Source: Planctomycetota bacterium
GTDB lineage: Bacteria > Planctomycetota > Phycisphaerae > Tepidisphaerales > Tepidisphaeraceae
Direction of reading: 5' to 3'
Assembly (NCBI GenBank): GCA_029777755.1
Contig: JAKORQ010000114.1
Location: 1 to 10,848, forward strand
DNA: 10,848 nucleotides
This document shows, piece by piece, positions 1 through 6,831 of this stretch; position 1 is the first letter of the stretch; every line of letters starts with the position of its first letter. A program made the position numbers and the translations under genes. Under the pieces are notes generated by a model, which did not search any database, was not told the origin of the DNA, and saw only the letters and a list, made by a program, of their open reading frames with translations.

Positions 1-1
1 C

Positions 2-241
2 GAGGTGACGCTGGAGAACGGCACACTGACGATCTCGGCTGAGAGGAAGACGGAGAAGAATGGTGGGCAGGAAGGCCAGACGCTGCTGCGCGAGCGTCGC
101 TACTCGAGGTTCCTGCGCAGCTTTACTCTGCCTCCGACCGTCGATGAGAACAAGGTTAATGCCAAGTTGGCCGACGGCATCCTGAGCATCACTCTCGACA
201 AGCGTGAGGAGAGCAAGCCGCGCAAGATCCTGGTGCAGTAA
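2..241 (+). CDS. Small heat-shock protein Hsp20 (alpha-crystallin family), 5'-truncated by window edge
   Basis: The reading frame is open from the first bases, so the true start lies left of the window and only the last 79 residues are visible. These hold the second half of an alpha-crystallin domain: a strand with E-N-G-T-L-T-I-S, a charged loop, R-R-Y-S-R-F-x-R-S-F-x-L-P (the usual E-R-x-x-G-x-F-x-R-x-F-x-L-P block, with Ser for Gly), then the diagnostic A-x-L-x-D-G-I-L-S-I-T-L. The tail is short and ends in K-I-L-V-Q, an I-x-V form of the C-terminal I-x-I motif that docks into a neighbouring subunit. The family are ATP-independent holdases that bind unfolding proteins in the cytoplasm and pass them to DnaK/ClpB. 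A strong hairpin terminator follows 53 bases after the stop, so this is the last gene of its unit. The ATG at position 5 is an internal codon, not the start. Confidence 0.93.
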   Translation, partial: EVTLENGTLTISAERKTEKNGGQEGQTLLRERRYSRFLRSFTLPPTVDENKVNAKLADGILSITLDKREESKPRKILVQ

Positions 242-294
242 CAGACGCGGATGCCCTGTCGGGCGGGCGTCACGTGCGTCAAGCGAAGCGGATG

Positions 295-332
295 GCGAGG
301 GGCGCGACTATCGCGTCCCTCGCTTCATTTTT
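295..332 (+). terminator. Rho-independent terminator of the Hsp20 gene
   Basis: The left arm at 295-306 pairs with the right arm at 312-323 over 12 base pairs with one G-U pair. The loop is 5 bases, and the tail at 324-332 (ttcattttt) is T-rich. It lies between the converging hsp20 and queG genes, and its right arm ends one base before the queG stop codon (325-327 on the minus strand). On the minus strand the tail is not T-rich, so it probably ends transcription mainly in the + direction. Confidence 0.8.
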
Positions 333-1266
333 GGCGGTTTGCCTGCACTGCCCGTGCGTTGGCCTGGAGCATGGGAAGCTTCACCCGCCTAACTGCGCTT
401 CTGCGGAAAATGCTGCGATACGTCTCATCGTCCATCTCCAGCACCTGCACAAGTGTCAGACGACCGGATGGGAAACGGGGACGGAACTCCTGCACGCGAC
501 TCTTGGGTGCCTTGCGGTTGAACGGGCAGACCTCCTGGCAGATATCGCAACCCACCAGCCAGTCCCCGATCATCCGCTGCTGCTGGGGTGTGAGATTCTC
601 GCGATGCTCGATGGTCAGGTAGGAGATGCACTTTCGTGCATCCAGGTTGTAGGCAGAGGTCAGCGCGCCGGTGGGACAGGCATCGAGGCAGCGCCGACAG
701 CTCCCGCAGTAGTTGTCGATTGGCCTGTCGGGCTGGAGCTGGGCAGTAGTAATGACTTCCCCAAGGAACATCCACGATCCCATGCGCGGGTGGATGATGC
801 AGGTGTTCTTGCCGATCCAGCCGATGCCGGCGGAGGCGGCCAGCTCCCTCTCCAGGATGGGAGTTGAATCGACGCCGCACTTTGTCTGCGCGCCGGGGAT
901 CTGCTCGCGCAGGAAATCGGCCAGCGCATGCAGCATCTTCTTCATCACCTCGTGGTAGTCGTCACCCAGGGCATAGCGGGCGATGCGCCCGGACGGCTCG
1001 CCAGGTTCCTCCTCCAGCGGGTACAGGTAGTTCAGCCCCACGCAGATGACTGACCTCGCTCCCGGTAACAGCTCGCGCACATCCAGCAACTTGTCGATGT
1101 GCTTGTGCATCCAGGCCATGTTGCCCGCCTGCCCGGAGGCCAGCCACTGGCGCAGGTAATCCTCGTTCGCACTCTTCTGGGCCGGCGCGATGCCGACGAG
1201 GTCAAAGCCTATCTCCGCGGCCATGGCCTTGATGATCTGCTCAATTGTCCCGGTCGCTACTTCCAC
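325..1266 (-). CDS. queG: Epoxyqueuosine reductase QueG
   Basis: This is the cobalamin-dependent iron-sulfur enzyme that reduces epoxyqueuosine to queuosine in the anticodon of tRNAs with GUN anticodons, the last step of queuosine synthesis. The 313 residues show the N-terminal E-I-G-F-D-L-V-G-I block, R-Y-A-L-G-x-D-Y-H (about 97-105), the region with the catalytic Asp (D133 in V-D-S-T-P-I-L-E-R), and A-G-I-G-W-I-G-K-N (146-154). Two ferredoxin-like Cys sets follow: C187/C190/C193/C197 (C-G-S-C-R-R-C-L-D-A-C-P-T-G-A) and C240/C243/C247 (C-D-I-C-Q-E-V-C-P-F-N). It stops shortly after the second cluster region, so it lacks the C-terminal HEAT-like extension of longer homologues of about 380 residues. 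The start is GTG at 1266. An in-frame stop lies upstream, and this start gives about 18 residues before the conserved block, near the length in E. coli. An ATG at 1224 would remove part of the first helix. No clear ribosome-binding site is seen. Confidence 0.95.
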   Translation of the reverse strand: MEVATGTIEQIIKAMAAEIGFDLVGIAPAQKSANEDYLRQWLASGQAGNMAWMHKHIDKLLDVRELLPGARSVICVGLNYLYPLEEEPGEPSGRIARYALGDDYHEVMKKMLHALADFLREQIPGAQTKCGVDSTPILERELAASAGIGWIGKNTCIIHPRMGSWMFLGEVITTAQLQPDRPIDNYCGSCRRCLDACPTGALTSAYNLDARKCISYLTIEHRENLTPQQQRMIGDWLVGCDICQEVCPFNRKAPKSRVQEFRPRFPSGRLTLVQVLEMDDETYRSIFRRSAVRRVKLPMLQANARAVQANRQK

Positions 1267-1286
1267 GATCTGCTCTGAAGAACAAC

Positions 1287-1315
1287 GCGACAGGCGCAGA
1301 TGCTACGCCTGTCGC
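1287..1315 (-). terminator. Hairpin between the metal-binding peptide gene and queG, probable terminator
   Basis: There is a perfect 10-bp inverted repeat: gcgacaggcg at 1287-1296 and cgcctgtcgc at 1306-1315, with a 9-base loop. On the minus strand it follows the stop of the metal-binding peptide gene by 44 bases. It is followed by gttgttcttc, which is only moderately T-rich. The hairpin ends 20 bases before the queG start codon, so it could instead be a structured queG leader. No similar T-run is present on the + side. Confidence 0.5.
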
Positions 1316-1359
1316 ATCCATCTCTACCTCTACTCACCCTACCACGCCAGCAGTAGCTG

Positions 1360-1632
1360 CTAGTTGGCCTTGTCGCCCTGCTGGTGTTTCTTGTGAGCTT
1401 TGTCGCCCGACTTGTCCTTGTCGCCCTTTTTGGCTCTCTCCAGCTTCATCCCGCATACCGGGCACTTTCCCGGCTTGTCGGAAGCGCTGTTGGGGCAGTT
1501 CATCGGGCATACCCAGTTCTTCTCGGCAGGCCGTGTTGTCGGGGGATTCGTGGCCTCCCCTGCCAGCAGCATCCCACCGATGCCACCCGATACGCCAGCG
1601 ATCAGCACCATCATCAGCAGAACCCGTTTCAT
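1360..1632 (-). CDS. Small exported heavy-metal-binding-domain peptide (Cys4, Lys/His-rich tail)
   Basis: The 90-residue protein starts with M-K-R and a hydrophobic segment (about 4-24) that ends in L-L-A-G without a lipobox Cys, so it is either cleaved or a membrane anchor. A short linker with P-P-T-T-R-P-A-E follows (about 30-37). Then comes W-V-C-P-M-N-C-P-N ... K-P-G-K-C-P-V-C-G-M-K-L (40-64), which resembles the heavy-metal-binding domain (usual form Y-T-C-P-M-H-P ... G-K-C-P-x-C-G-M) found with copper ATPases and CusB-type efflux proteins. Cysteines C42, C46, C57 and C60 could form a zinc-ribbon-like site; the extra C46 beside the usual His position is unusual. Residues 66-90 are rich in Lys, His and Asp, with three G-D-K units. 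ATG 1632 is chosen over an in-frame ATG at 1698 because AAGGAG sits 6 bases before it. A role in binding or sensing a periplasmic metal such as copper is inference; no transporter lies beside it. Confidence 0.8.
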   Translation of the reverse strand: MKRVLLMMVLIAGVSGGIGGMLLAGEATNPPTTRPAEKNWVCPMNCPNSASDKPGKCPVCGMKLERAKKGDKDKSGDKAHKKHQQGDKAN

Positions 1633-1638
1633 GGGGCG

Positions 1639-1644
1639 CTCCTT
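1639..1644 (-). promoter_or_regulatory. Shine-Dalgarno AAGGAG deciding the start at 1632
   Basis: Read on the minus strand, AAGGAG stands 6 bases before the ATG at 1632. It favours the 90-residue form, which opens with a normal signal peptide, over the 112-residue form from ATG 1698. Confidence 0.7.
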
Positions 1645-1765
1645 CCGGTCGGTTGACTGTGAATCGGCCGCACAATTGGCCACCTGCGATTCTAGCATGA
1701 CTATGGCGTCGGAAGATTCTGCCGCCGCGTCCGGCCGGATGCCAGTTAACGCGGAACTTGCCGCC

Positions 1766-1780
1766 GGTACGTGACGTACC
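1766..1780. promoter_or_regulatory. Perfect 15-bp palindrome in the divergent hrpA / metal-peptide intergenic region
   Basis: The arms ggtacgt (1766-1772) and acgtacc (1774-1780) are exact reverse complements around a single central g. The site lies between the divergent starts at 1632 (-) and about 1809 (+). It overlaps a possible -35 (gtgacg, 1771-1776) paired with a -10-like tagaat (1793-1798) 16 bases further on. It may be an operator, but a chance palindrome in GC-rich DNA is not excluded. Confidence 0.4.
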
Positions 1781-1798
1781 TCTCAGGAGACTTAGAAT
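1771..1798 (+). promoter_or_regulatory. Candidate sigma70-like promoter for hrpA
   Basis: A -35-like gtgacg (1771-1776, four matches to TTGACA) and a -10-like tagaat (1793-1798, five matches to TATAAT) are 16 bases apart. Transcription would start near 1805, only a few bases before the GTG at 1809, which would leave almost no leader. The call rests on consensus matching alone. Confidence 0.25.
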
Positions 1799-1808
1799 AC
1801 CCGCGACA

Positions 1809-4800
1809 GTGGCACAGCAGGCTGATCCTGAACTTCTGCGGCGCATCCGCGAACTGTTTCATCGGCTCGATGAAACCATGCTCGCGGACCGATCCTACTT
1901 GCGCCGCGATCTGCGCATAGCGCGCCAGCAGGTATTATCGGGAGCCCCTGCTGAGAAGCTGCTGCCCCTGCTGGAGCGTGTGTCGGCCACAATAGATTCC
2001 TCCGCCTCCCGCTGCGCTCAGCGCCGCAACACCCGGCCACGCATCGAGTATCCATCTGAACTCCCTGTCGCCGCCAGGGCACATGAGATCGCCGCGGCCA
2101 TCCGCAATAACCAGGTGGTCATCGTTTGCGGCGCCACCGGCTCGGGCAAGACAACCCAGCTCCCCAAGATCTGCCTGGAACTGGGTCGGGGCGTGCATGG
2201 CATGATCGGCCACACCCAGCCGCGCCGCATCGCCGCCCGCTCGGTCGCCCGCCGGCTGGCCGAGGAGTTGCACACAGGGATCGGTGGCCTGGTCGGCTTC
2301 AAGGTGCGCTTCTCCGACCATGTTTCACCCACCAGCATGGTGAAGCTCATGACCGACGGCATCCTGCTGGCCGAGATCATGGGCGACCGCATGCTCTGGC
2401 AGTACGACACCATCATCCTCGACGAGGCTCACGAGCGCTCGCTCAACATCGACTTTCTCATCGGCTACATCAAGCGGTTGCTGCCCCGCCGGCCGGACCT
2501 GAAGCTGATCATCACCAGCGCCACCATCGCACCGGAGCGATTCTCGCAGCACTTTGACGATGCCCCGATCATCAACGTCGAAGGCCGCACCTATCCCGTG
2601 GAGCTTCGCTATCGGCCATACGAGTCCTCTGAAGAACCGGAGTATGAGCAGGAGCAGGCGATAGTCCGGGCCGTAGATGAGCTGTGGCGCAATGGCCCGG
2701 GAGACACGCTGATCTTCCTCTCCGGCGAGCGCGAGATTCGCAACACGGCCGAGGCGCTGCGCAAGCATCATCCCAGAGGCGCGCAGATCCTGCCACTGTA
2801 CGCCCGCCTGTCGGCCGAGGAGCAGATGAAAGTCTTCGTGCCGCATGAGCATCCGCGGCTGATCCTCGCAACCAACGTGGCCGAGACATCGCTCACCGTC
2901 CCGGGGATCAAGTACGTCATCGACGCCGGCACAGCTCGCATCTCGCGATTCGGCGGCAGAGGTTCGGTGCAGCGTCTGCCGATCGAGCCGATCTCGCGAG
3001 CCTCGGCCGATCAGCGCAAGGGACGTTGCGGCCGAACGTCCCCGGGCATCTGTGTGCGCCTGTACTCGGAGGAGGATTACCAGCAGCGGCCCGAGTTCAC
3101 CGACCCGGAGATTCGCCGCACCAACCTGGCAAGCGTCATCCTGCAGATGAAGGCGCTGCGGCTGGGGCGGATTGAGGATTTCCCCTTCCTCGATCCTCCG
3201 GACTATCGCCAGATCCGCGACGGCTACCAGACACTCCACGAGCTTGGCGCAATTGATGAGCGCAATGAGCTTACCGCGATCGGCCGAATGCTCTCGCGCC
3301 TGCCGATCGACCCGCGGCTTGGGCGCATGATCCTGGCGGCCGCCGAGCGCAAGTGCCTTGACGAGGTGCTGATCATCGCCTCGGCGCTGTCGGTGCAGGA
3401 CCCGCGAGAGCGGCCGATGGATCAGCAGGCGGCGGCCGATTCCGCTCACGATCAGTTTAAGGAACCAACCTCCGACTTCCTCTCCATCCTCAAGCTGTGG
3501 AATTGGTTCCAGGAGCAGCAACGGCGACTCTCGGAGAACAAGCTGCGAAAGGTCTGCCGTGACAGCTTCCTCACCTACACGCGCATGCGCGACTGGCAGG
3601 ACGTGCATAGCCAGTTGCGGGAAATGGCCGGCACGTTCCTGCCGCTGGGCAAGCCCGGCCACTCAGACGTGAATCCGGATGACATACATCGCGCCATTTT
3701 GGCCGGGCTCTTGTCCAACATCGGCGTAAAGGGTGATGACTTCGAGTACAAGGGGATTCGCGGCAAGCGCTTCTACATCTTCCCCGGCTCGACACAGTTC
3801 TCGAAGAAGCCGCAGTGGATCGTTGCGGCCGAACTGGTGCAGACAACTCGCCTGTACGCCCGCACGGTGGCGCCGGTGAAGCCGGAATGGATCGAGCAGG
3901 CGGCCGGCCACATGGTTCATCGCGAATACTCCGATCCCTTCTGGCACAGCCGCCGCGGGCAGGTAATCGCCCATGAGAAAGTCACGCTGCACGGGCTGAC
4001 GCTGATCCCCCGCCGCTCGGTCGACTATGGACCGATCGACCCGGTCACTTCGCGGCAACTGTTCATCAATGGCGCACTGGTCGCGCAGGACTTCATGTGC
4101 GATGCACCCTTCTTCCGCGAGAATGCCCGGCTGCGCCGCTACATCGAGTCGCTGGAGGCACGGCAGCGCAAGCGCGACCTGCTGGCCGACAGCAAGTCGA
4201 TCTTCGCCTTCTACGATGCCATCATCCCGGCCAGCGTCTACTCGGCGGAAACCTTCCACCGCTGGCGACACAAGGCAGAGCGCGCCAACCGGAAGATCCT
4301 GTTCATGAAGGAGTCGGACCTGCTGGCAGGCGATCGCCGACACATCACCGAGCAGGACTTTCCTTCCCATATCCACGTCGGCGAAACGAAGTTGGCGCTG
4401 GAGTATCGCTACGAGGTAGGACACCCTGAGGATGGCATCACGGTGCGCGTGCCGATCGCCGTTCTGCCGCAACTGGAGGATAGTCAGCTCGACTGGCTTG
4501 TGCCGGGGATGCTGAAGGAAAAGGTCATCCAGCTCATCCGCACGCTGCCAAAGGAACTGCGCACGCAACTGGTGCCGCATGCCCGGGCGGCCGAGGCGGC
4601 GCTGGCACGCATGAAGTTTGGCGATGGCGATCTCTACCGCGTACTGGCGTTCGAGCTGGGAAGGCAGATAGGACGGCAGATCGACCCATCGCTGTTCAAG
4701 CGCGATCAGACTGAGCCATATCTCTCGATGAACGTGCGCGTGGTGGACTCATCTGGCAAGACGCTGGCGGTTGGCCGCAGTGCCGCGGCACTGCGACAGA

Positions 4801-5714
4801 AGCTGCGTGTGCAGGCGCGGGCGGCGGTGCAGCAGAGATCAGCGAAGTGGCATCGTGACAACATCAGGGAATGGGACTTCGGCGATCTACCGGCACGGGT
4901 GGATTTCCGTTCCGGGCCGCTGACTGTGCAGGGATATCCCGCCCTCACCGATAACGGCGTCACGGCATCGCTTCGCCTCCTGGATAATGAACCGGCCGCC
5001 GAAGTGGAGACGCGCAAAGGTGTGCGCCGTCTCGCCATGATCGCGCTGGCCGATGCATTGCAGTGGCAGTTCAAGATCCTGCCCAATAGTGAGAGACTGG
5101 TCCTGGCCTATCGGCCACTGGGCAACAAGGACCAGCTTCGCGAGACGTTCAGCGCCGCCCTAACCGATCGCCTGCTGTTTGCAGAGCCCAAGCCTATCCG
5201 CACCAAGATCGAGTTTGAGCTGCGCCTGGACAATGCATGGAACAACATGCGGCCGGTCGCCGAGCAACTGGCACGAACGGCGGAGGCGATCTTTGTGGCC
5301 TACGCGGATGTATCCGCCCGGCTGTCGCGCGAGTTTCCGCCACTACTGCTGCCGGCGATTAGCGACATGCGCGATCACCTGCGGCGGCTGTGCCCCTCCA
5401 ACGTGCTGACCATCCATCCCTGGGAATGGCTTATGCACCTGCCGCGTTTCATCGAGGGGATCCGCATCCGCCTGCACAAGCTGACCAATGCCGGGCTGCT
5501 CAAGGACACCCACGCGGCCGGCATGATCGAACCGATCTGGCGGATGTACCTCGACAGGCGAAAGATAGTCGAGCAGTCGGGAATTCCCGACCCGCAACTG
5601 GTGCAATTCCGTTACCTAATCGAGGAGTTGCGCGTCTCCCTGTTCGCTCAGGAACTCAAGACCAGCGTACCTGTATCGGTGGCGAAGCTGCAGAAGCAGT
5701 TCAGCGCTGCATGA
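1809..5714 (+). CDS. hrpA: ATP-dependent RNA helicase HrpA (DEAH-box)
   Basis: This is a DEAH-box RNA helicase of about 1301 residues, the length of E. coli HrpA (1300), and recognisably similar along its whole length. HrpA acts in the cytoplasm on mRNA and ribosomes; in E. coli it is linked to mRNA processing and to rescue of stalled or collided ribosomes. Counted from the GTG at 1809, visible parts are Walker A G-A-T-G-S-G-K-T (about 108-115), D-E-A-H (205-208), S-A-T (237-239), motif V region A-T-N-V-A-E-T-S-L-T (about 354-363) and motif VI Q-R-K-G-R-C-G-R (402-409). These are followed by the HA2 region (about 460-540), an OB-fold (about 625-700) and the long HrpA-specific C-terminal domain of the DUF3418 type (about 705-1297). 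The start is uncertain: GTG 1809 gives an E. coli-like N-terminus, TTG 1758 adds 17 residues, and ATG 1878 removes 23. The downstream glycosyltransferase follows after about 54 bases and may be co-transcribed. Confidence 0.97.
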   Translation: MAQQADPELLRRIRELFHRLDETMLADRSYLRRDLRIARQQVLSGAPAEKLLPLLERVSATIDSSASRCAQRRNTRPRIEYPSELPVAARAHEIAAAIRNNQVVIVCGATGSGKTTQLPKICLELGRGVHGMIGHTQPRRIAARSVARRLAEELHTGIGGLVGFKVRFSDHVSPTSMVKLMTDGILLAEIMGDRMLWQYDTIILDEAHERSLNIDFLIGYIKRLLPRRPDLKLIITSATIAPERFSQHFDDAPIINVEGRTYPVELRYRPYESSEEPEYEQEQAIVRAVDELWRNGPGDTLIFLSGEREIRNTAEALRKHHPRGAQILPLYARLSAEEQMKVFVPHEHPRLILATNVAETSLTVPGIKYVIDAGTARISRFGGRGSVQRLPIEPISRASADQRKGRCGRTSPGICVRLYSEEDYQQRPEFTDPEIRRTNLASVILQMKALRLGRIEDFPFLDPPDYRQIRDGYQTLHELGAIDERNELTAIGRMLSRLPIDPRLGRMILAAAERKCLDEVLIIASALSVQDPRERPMDQQAAADSAHDQFKEPTSDFLSILKLWNWFQEQQRRLSENKLRKVCRDSFLTYTRMRDWQDVHSQLREMAGTFLPLGKPGHSDVNPDDIHRAILAGLLSNIGVKGDDFEYKGIRGKRFYIFPGSTQFSKKPQWIVAAELVQTTRLYARTVAPVKPEWIEQAAGHMVHREYSDPFWHSRRGQVIAHEKVTLHGLTLIPRRSVDYGPIDPVTSRQLFINGALVAQDFMCDAPFFRENARLRRYIESLEARQRKRDLLADSKSIFAFYDAIIPASVYSAETFHRWRHKAERANRKILFMKESDLLAGDRRHITEQDFPSHIHVGETKLALEYRYEVGHPEDGITVRVPIAVLPQLEDSQLDWLVPGMLKEKVIQLIRTLPKELRTQLVPHARAAEAALARMKFGDGDLYRVLAFELGRQIGRQIDPSLFKRDQTEPYLSMNVRVVDSSGKTLAVGRSAAALRQKLRVQARAAVQQRSAKWHRDNIREWDFGDLPARVDFRSGPLTVQGYPALTDNGVTASLRLLDNEPAAEVETRKGVRRLAMIALADALQWQFKILPNSERLVLAYRPLGNKDQLRETFSAALTDRLLFAEPKPIRTKIEFELRLDNAWNNMRPVAEQLARTAEAIFVAYADVSARLSREFPPLLLPAISDMRDHLRRLCPSNVLTIHPWEWLMHLPRFIEGIRIRLHKLTNAGLLKDTHAAGMIEPIWRMYLDRRKIVEQSGIPDPQLVQFRYLIEELRVSLFAQELKTSVPVSVAKLQKQFSAA
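1856..1876 (+). repeat. Perfect 9-bp inverted repeat inside the first codons of hrpA
   Basis: The arms gtttcatcg (1856-1864) and cgatgaaac (1868-1876) pair exactly around a 3-base loop (gct). The repeat lies one base before the in-frame ATG at 1878 and within codons for F-H-R-L-D-E-T. As RNA it would be a stable hairpin close to the ribosome start region; as DNA it has the shape of an operator. Confidence 0.55.
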
Positions 5715-5768
5715 TCGGCCGCTTGCCTATCGGCCATGCTCCGGCTAGCTTTCGCGCCCTGTAGACAA

Positions 5769-6797
5769 ATGAGCGATTCGCCCGGGATAGACCCGAAGAA
5801 CATCCTGATCATCAAGCCCAGCTCCATCGGTGATGTGGTTCACGCCCTGCCGATCTGGAACCTGCTGCATCGCCACTATCCCAAGGCGCGCATCTCCTGG
5901 CTGATAGCGCCGGCCTGCGCCGGCATAGTTGAGGGGCTGCCGGGGATTAACCTTCTGCGCTTCGAGCGGAAGCGCTGGGGAAACTTTTGGCGCAGCCCGT
6001 CGGCCGCCCGCGAACTGCTGGCGTTTAACCGCCATCTGCGCGAGCAGGGGTTTGACCTGGTGCTGGACATCCAGGGCCTGTTTCGCAGCGCCTGGTTTGC
6101 CCGGGCAACCAGGGCGCCGGTGCGTGTGGGATTCGCCAACGCCCGCGAGATGGCCTGGCTTTTCTACACTCATCGCGTGGATGTGGGGACACCGGAGCAG
6201 CATGCCATCGAACGCTATCGCAAGCTGCTGTCGGCCATCGGCTGCCCGGATGGGCCGGTCGAGTTCCCCTTCCCGGTGACTGAGGTAGATCGCGCCGCCG
6301 CTCGGCAACTTGTCAGCAAGGGTGGCGAATACGCTGTGCTCTGCCCAGGCGCAAACTGGCTCACCAAGCGCTGGCCGACGAGGTACTTTGCCCAGCTTGT
6401 GCCGGAATTGCAGAAGCGATTTGGCCTGCGATCGGTTGTCGCCGGCGGCCCGGGGGATAGTGAACTGGCCGCACAGATCCCCGGGGCGCTTAACCTCTGC
6501 GGCAAGACCACATTGATGCAGCTGGTGGCACTGATGGAACGTGCCCGGCTGGTGATCACCAATGACTCCGGGCCGATGCACATTGCCGCGGCTTTGGGAC
6601 GGCCGCTGGTGGCGGTATTCGGACCCACAAACCCGGTTCGCACCGGACCTTACGGCCGGCCCGAGTGCGTCGTAAGGGCGAACATCGACTGCATGCCCTG
6701 CTATCGCCGCCAATGCTCACACCGCAGTTGCCTGGAAAAGCTGGCCATCGAGCCGGTTTTGGCGACCGCGGCCCGCCAGATCTCGGCGATCGGCTGA
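5769..6797 (+). CDS. Glycosyltransferase family 9, lipopolysaccharide heptosyltransferase (WaaC/WaaF-like)
   Basis: The 342-residue protein has the full GT9 pattern (GT-B fold). It opens with N-I-L-I-I-K-P-S-S-I-G-D-V-V-H-A-L-P (11-28), where D22 matches the catalytic Asp near the N-terminus of WaaC. F-D-L-V-L-D-I-Q-G-L-F-R-S (95-107) is typical of heptosyltransferase I-like proteins. The donor-binding half has C-P-G-A-N-W-L-T-K-R-W-P (192-203, with K200 in the expected Lys position), V-A-G-G-P-G-D, L-C-G-K-T-T-L, T-N-D-S-G-P-M-H-I-A-A-A-L-G (264-277) and V-F-G-P-T. A late Cys cluster (C308, C311, C316, C321) is common in this family. Members transfer a heptose or similar sugar from a nucleotide donor to lipid A-core at the inner face of the inner membrane. 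The exact acceptor cannot be told. ATG 5769 is preferred to ATG 5736 because it gives the usual short lead before the first strand; neither has a clear Shine-Dalgarno. Confidence 0.92.
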   Translation: MSDSPGIDPKNILIIKPSSIGDVVHALPIWNLLHRHYPKARISWLIAPACAGIVEGLPGINLLRFERKRWGNFWRSPSAARELLAFNRHLREQGFDLVLDIQGLFRSAWFARATRAPVRVGFANAREMAWLFYTHRVDVGTPEQHAIERYRKLLSAIGCPDGPVEFPFPVTEVDRAAARQLVSKGGEYAVLCPGANWLTKRWPTRYFAQLVPELQKRFGLRSVVAGGPGDSELAAQIPGALNLCGKTTLMQLVALMERARLVITNDSGPMHIAAALGRPLVAVFGPTNPVRTGPYGRPECVVRANIDCMPCYRRQCSHRSCLEKLAIEPVLATAARQISAIG

Positions 6798-6820
6798 TTT
6801 TGCCCTGTCTTTGCCCTAAC

Positions 6821-6826
6821 AGGAGG
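6821..6826 (+). promoter_or_regulatory. Perfect Shine-Dalgarno AGGAGG with no recognised gene directly after it
   Basis: AGGAGG lies in the AT-richer 122-base gap after the glycosyltransferase, 5 bases before an in-frame TTG (6832) and 17 bases before ATG 6844. It is too far from the next recognisable gene (start 6920) to serve it, so it hints at a small leader ORF. Confidence 0.4.
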
Positions 6827-6831
6827 ATTTT

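Noticed and set aside
274..867. Plus-strand open frame of 197 codons opposite queG
   Set aside because: It is fully antisense to a well-conserved enzyme, overlaps the hsp20 terminator and shows no motif.
1371..1425. Repeated tgtcgccc units as a tandem repeat or array
   Set aside because: These are codons for the three G-D-K units in the charged tail of the metal-binding peptide, unevenly spaced and too short for a separate repeat feature.
1689..1694. TAGAAT on the minus strand as a -10 for the metal-binding peptide gene
   Set aside because: The hexamer is good, but no acceptable -35 lies 16-18 bases upstream, so I do not list it as a promoter.
1633..1698. N-terminal extension of the metal-binding peptide to ATG 1698
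   Set aside because: It would put 22 polar residues before the signal segment, while a good ribosome-binding site stands at the internal ATG 1632.
2325..4580. Long minus-strand open frames (445 and 305 codons, the same frame broken by one stop) opposite hrpA
   Set aside because: hrpA on the other strand is conserved across its full length. The antisense translations show no domain or plausible composition, and such mirror frames are common in GC-rich genes.
5745..6713. Minus-strand open frame of 322 codons opposite the glycosyltransferase
   Set aside because: The plus-strand protein carries all GT9 motifs; the antisense frame has no recognisable domain.
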